A stretch of 64,000 bases of DNA, from contig JAEUUE010000138.1 of the NCBI GenBank assembly GCA_016787605.1, positions 1 through 64,000 on the forward strand, given 5' to 3'. Every line of letters begins with the position of its first letter. Within the stretch, counting starts at the first letter, position 1. The notes beneath the pieces are model-generated. The model was not told the origin of the DNA. It made no database searches and saw only the letters and a list, made by a program, of their open reading frames with translations. Shown one piece after another: positions 63,265-64,000 of this stretch. Position numbers and translations under genes: made by a program. The DNA comes from Cyclobacteriaceae bacterium (GTDB lineage Bacteria > Bacteroidota > Bacteroidia > Cytophagales > Cyclobacteriaceae).

Positions 63265-64000
63265 CTACACCTTCGGCACCACATACCCATTCTGATACCG
63301 TGCCTTTTTCAACTCGTTGGCCTCCTTCTCATTGAACGCATCCTTCTCCGTGTTCCACGACACCTTGCCTCCCACTTTGTACGAGATGTTGCCCATCTGG
63401 CAGACGACAGCTACGTGCGAGCCAGCCTGGATCGGCGCGGTGAGGTCTTCAAACTTCCTGCTCTTCACCACATCAATAAAATTCCTGGTGTGCGGGTCAA
63501 GGCCGGAACCATTGGGCTTTTGCAGGGGTATGGCTTCCATCCGCTTTTCGTCGGGGATCACTTCCCAACCGCCGCGGTGCAGCACGAGGGTTCCGTTGTT
63601 GCCGATGTAGCTGATGCCATGGTCGAGGCCGTAGTTCCCGTTGCTGATGCCCTGGGCGTGCTCCCAGATCATGTTGTAGCCATCAAACTCATAAATCGCC
63701 GCCAGCGTGTCGGGGGTCTCCTGTGCTCCGTCCGGGTAGGCAAACTGTCCGCCCGAGGCGATCACGCTCTTCGGAAATTTTGCATCCATTCCCAGCAGAG
63801 CATAGTCCACCAGGTGGACACCCCAGTCGGTCATGAGGCCACCGGCATAGTCCCAGAACCAGCGGAAGTTGAAGTGAAAACGGTTGGGGTTAAACGGCCG
63901 CTTCGTCGCCGGGCCGAGCCAGCGCTCGTAGTCTACGCCTGCAGGAACGGGGCCGTCGGGTTTCTTTTCAATGTTCGTCATCCATCCCTGGTAGGCCCAG
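63265..64000 (-). CDS. Gfo/Idh/MocA family oxidoreductase, C-terminal part (5' end outside window)
   Basis: At least 245 codons, open to the right edge (the frame continues as WAYQGWMTNIEKKPDG beyond the ATG at 63981). This is the substrate-binding domain of the secreted-type Gfo/Idh/MocA branch: RFHFNFRWFWDYAGGLMTDWGVHLVDYALLGMD with its MTDWGVH motif, GGQFAYPDGAQETPDTL, and the C-terminal GNISYKVGGKVSW. The NAD-binding N-domain and any Tat signal are outside. Such proteins act on sugars or sugar acids. Confidence 0.9.
   Translation of the reverse strand, partial: WAYQGWMTNIEKKPDGPVPAGVDYERWLGPATKRPFNPNRFHFNFRWFWDYAGGLMTDWGVHLVDYALLGMDAKFPKSVIASGGQFAYPDGAQETPDTLAAIYEFDGYNMIWEHAQGISNGNYGLDHGISYIGNNGTLVLHRGGWEVIPDEKRMEAIPLQKPNGSGLDPHTRNFIDVVKSRKFEDLTAPIQAGSHVAVVCQMGNISYKVGGKVSWNTEKDAFNEKEANELKKARYQNGYVVPKV

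Overview
The window looks like chromosome of a Bacteroidota bacterium, most likely a member of the Cytophagales. The reasons are the protein families (large FtsX-type permeases, LytTR regulators, a TIR/TPR protein, a fused E1 dehydrogenase, a VPS10-like BNR protein, carotenoid hydroxylase and lycopene cyclase) and -7 boxes of the TAnnTTTG type in front of several genes and the RNase P RNA. The label rests on family recognition by eye, with no database search.

There are two compositional zones. Positions 1 to about 9,370 are AT-rich (counted sample 5401-5460: 22 G+C of 60). The rest is GC-rich (counted sample 18001-18060: 40 of 60). The change falls where the 3' remnant of a tyrosine recombinase abuts the 3' remnant of a sulfatase, so the left part is either an acquired island or a wrongly joined contig.

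The left zone is a compact envelope-stress-like module. It holds an ECF sigma factor with its zinc-motif anti-sigma factor, an FtsX-type permease, a stand-alone LytTR regulator, two paralogous small membrane proteins, two paralogous secreted DUF4350-like proteins and an S41 protease. Three promoters share GCAACTTT, exactly 14 bases, then GTCNAA. They precede the sigma gene, the permease and the LytTR operon, which makes this a self-consistent, apparently undescribed ECF regulon and the main finding.

The right zone runs as follows. First come a TIR-TM-TolB-like-TPR protein coupled to a kynurenine-formamidase-like hydrolase, then a prolyl-tRNA deacylase and a tyrosine phenol-lyase-like enzyme. 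An NfnAB/SudAB-type flavoprotein pair follows, whose small subunit carries a helical-repeat extension, then a HACL2-like TPP enzyme. Next are a photoprotection operon (DUF6435, photolyase, SRPBCC, crtZ, lycopene cyclase) and a large BNR protein. A sigma-54-type two-component system lies divergent to an adaptor/ABC/permease efflux cluster. A housekeeping run follows (tsaD, hotdog thioesterase, smpB, NlpC/P60-like protein without its cysteine, HNH), with tamB divergent, then DUF2279, rnpB and a second NtrC-type regulator lacking an HTH. The end holds LuxE-like, lipoprotein, fused E1, GGCT, ald, VOC, RidA and Na+/H+ antiporter genes, a LytS/LytTR pair, two alpha/beta hydrolases (one without catalytic residues) and a Gfo/Idh/MocA oxidoreductase cut by the window edge.

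Many spacers in the GC-rich zone carry degenerate tandem arrays with a unit of exactly 7 (sometimes 8) bases, each spacer with its own word, often starting at a stop codon. I saw none in the AT-rich zone. I saw no rRNA, tRNA, CRISPR array or complete insertion sequence.
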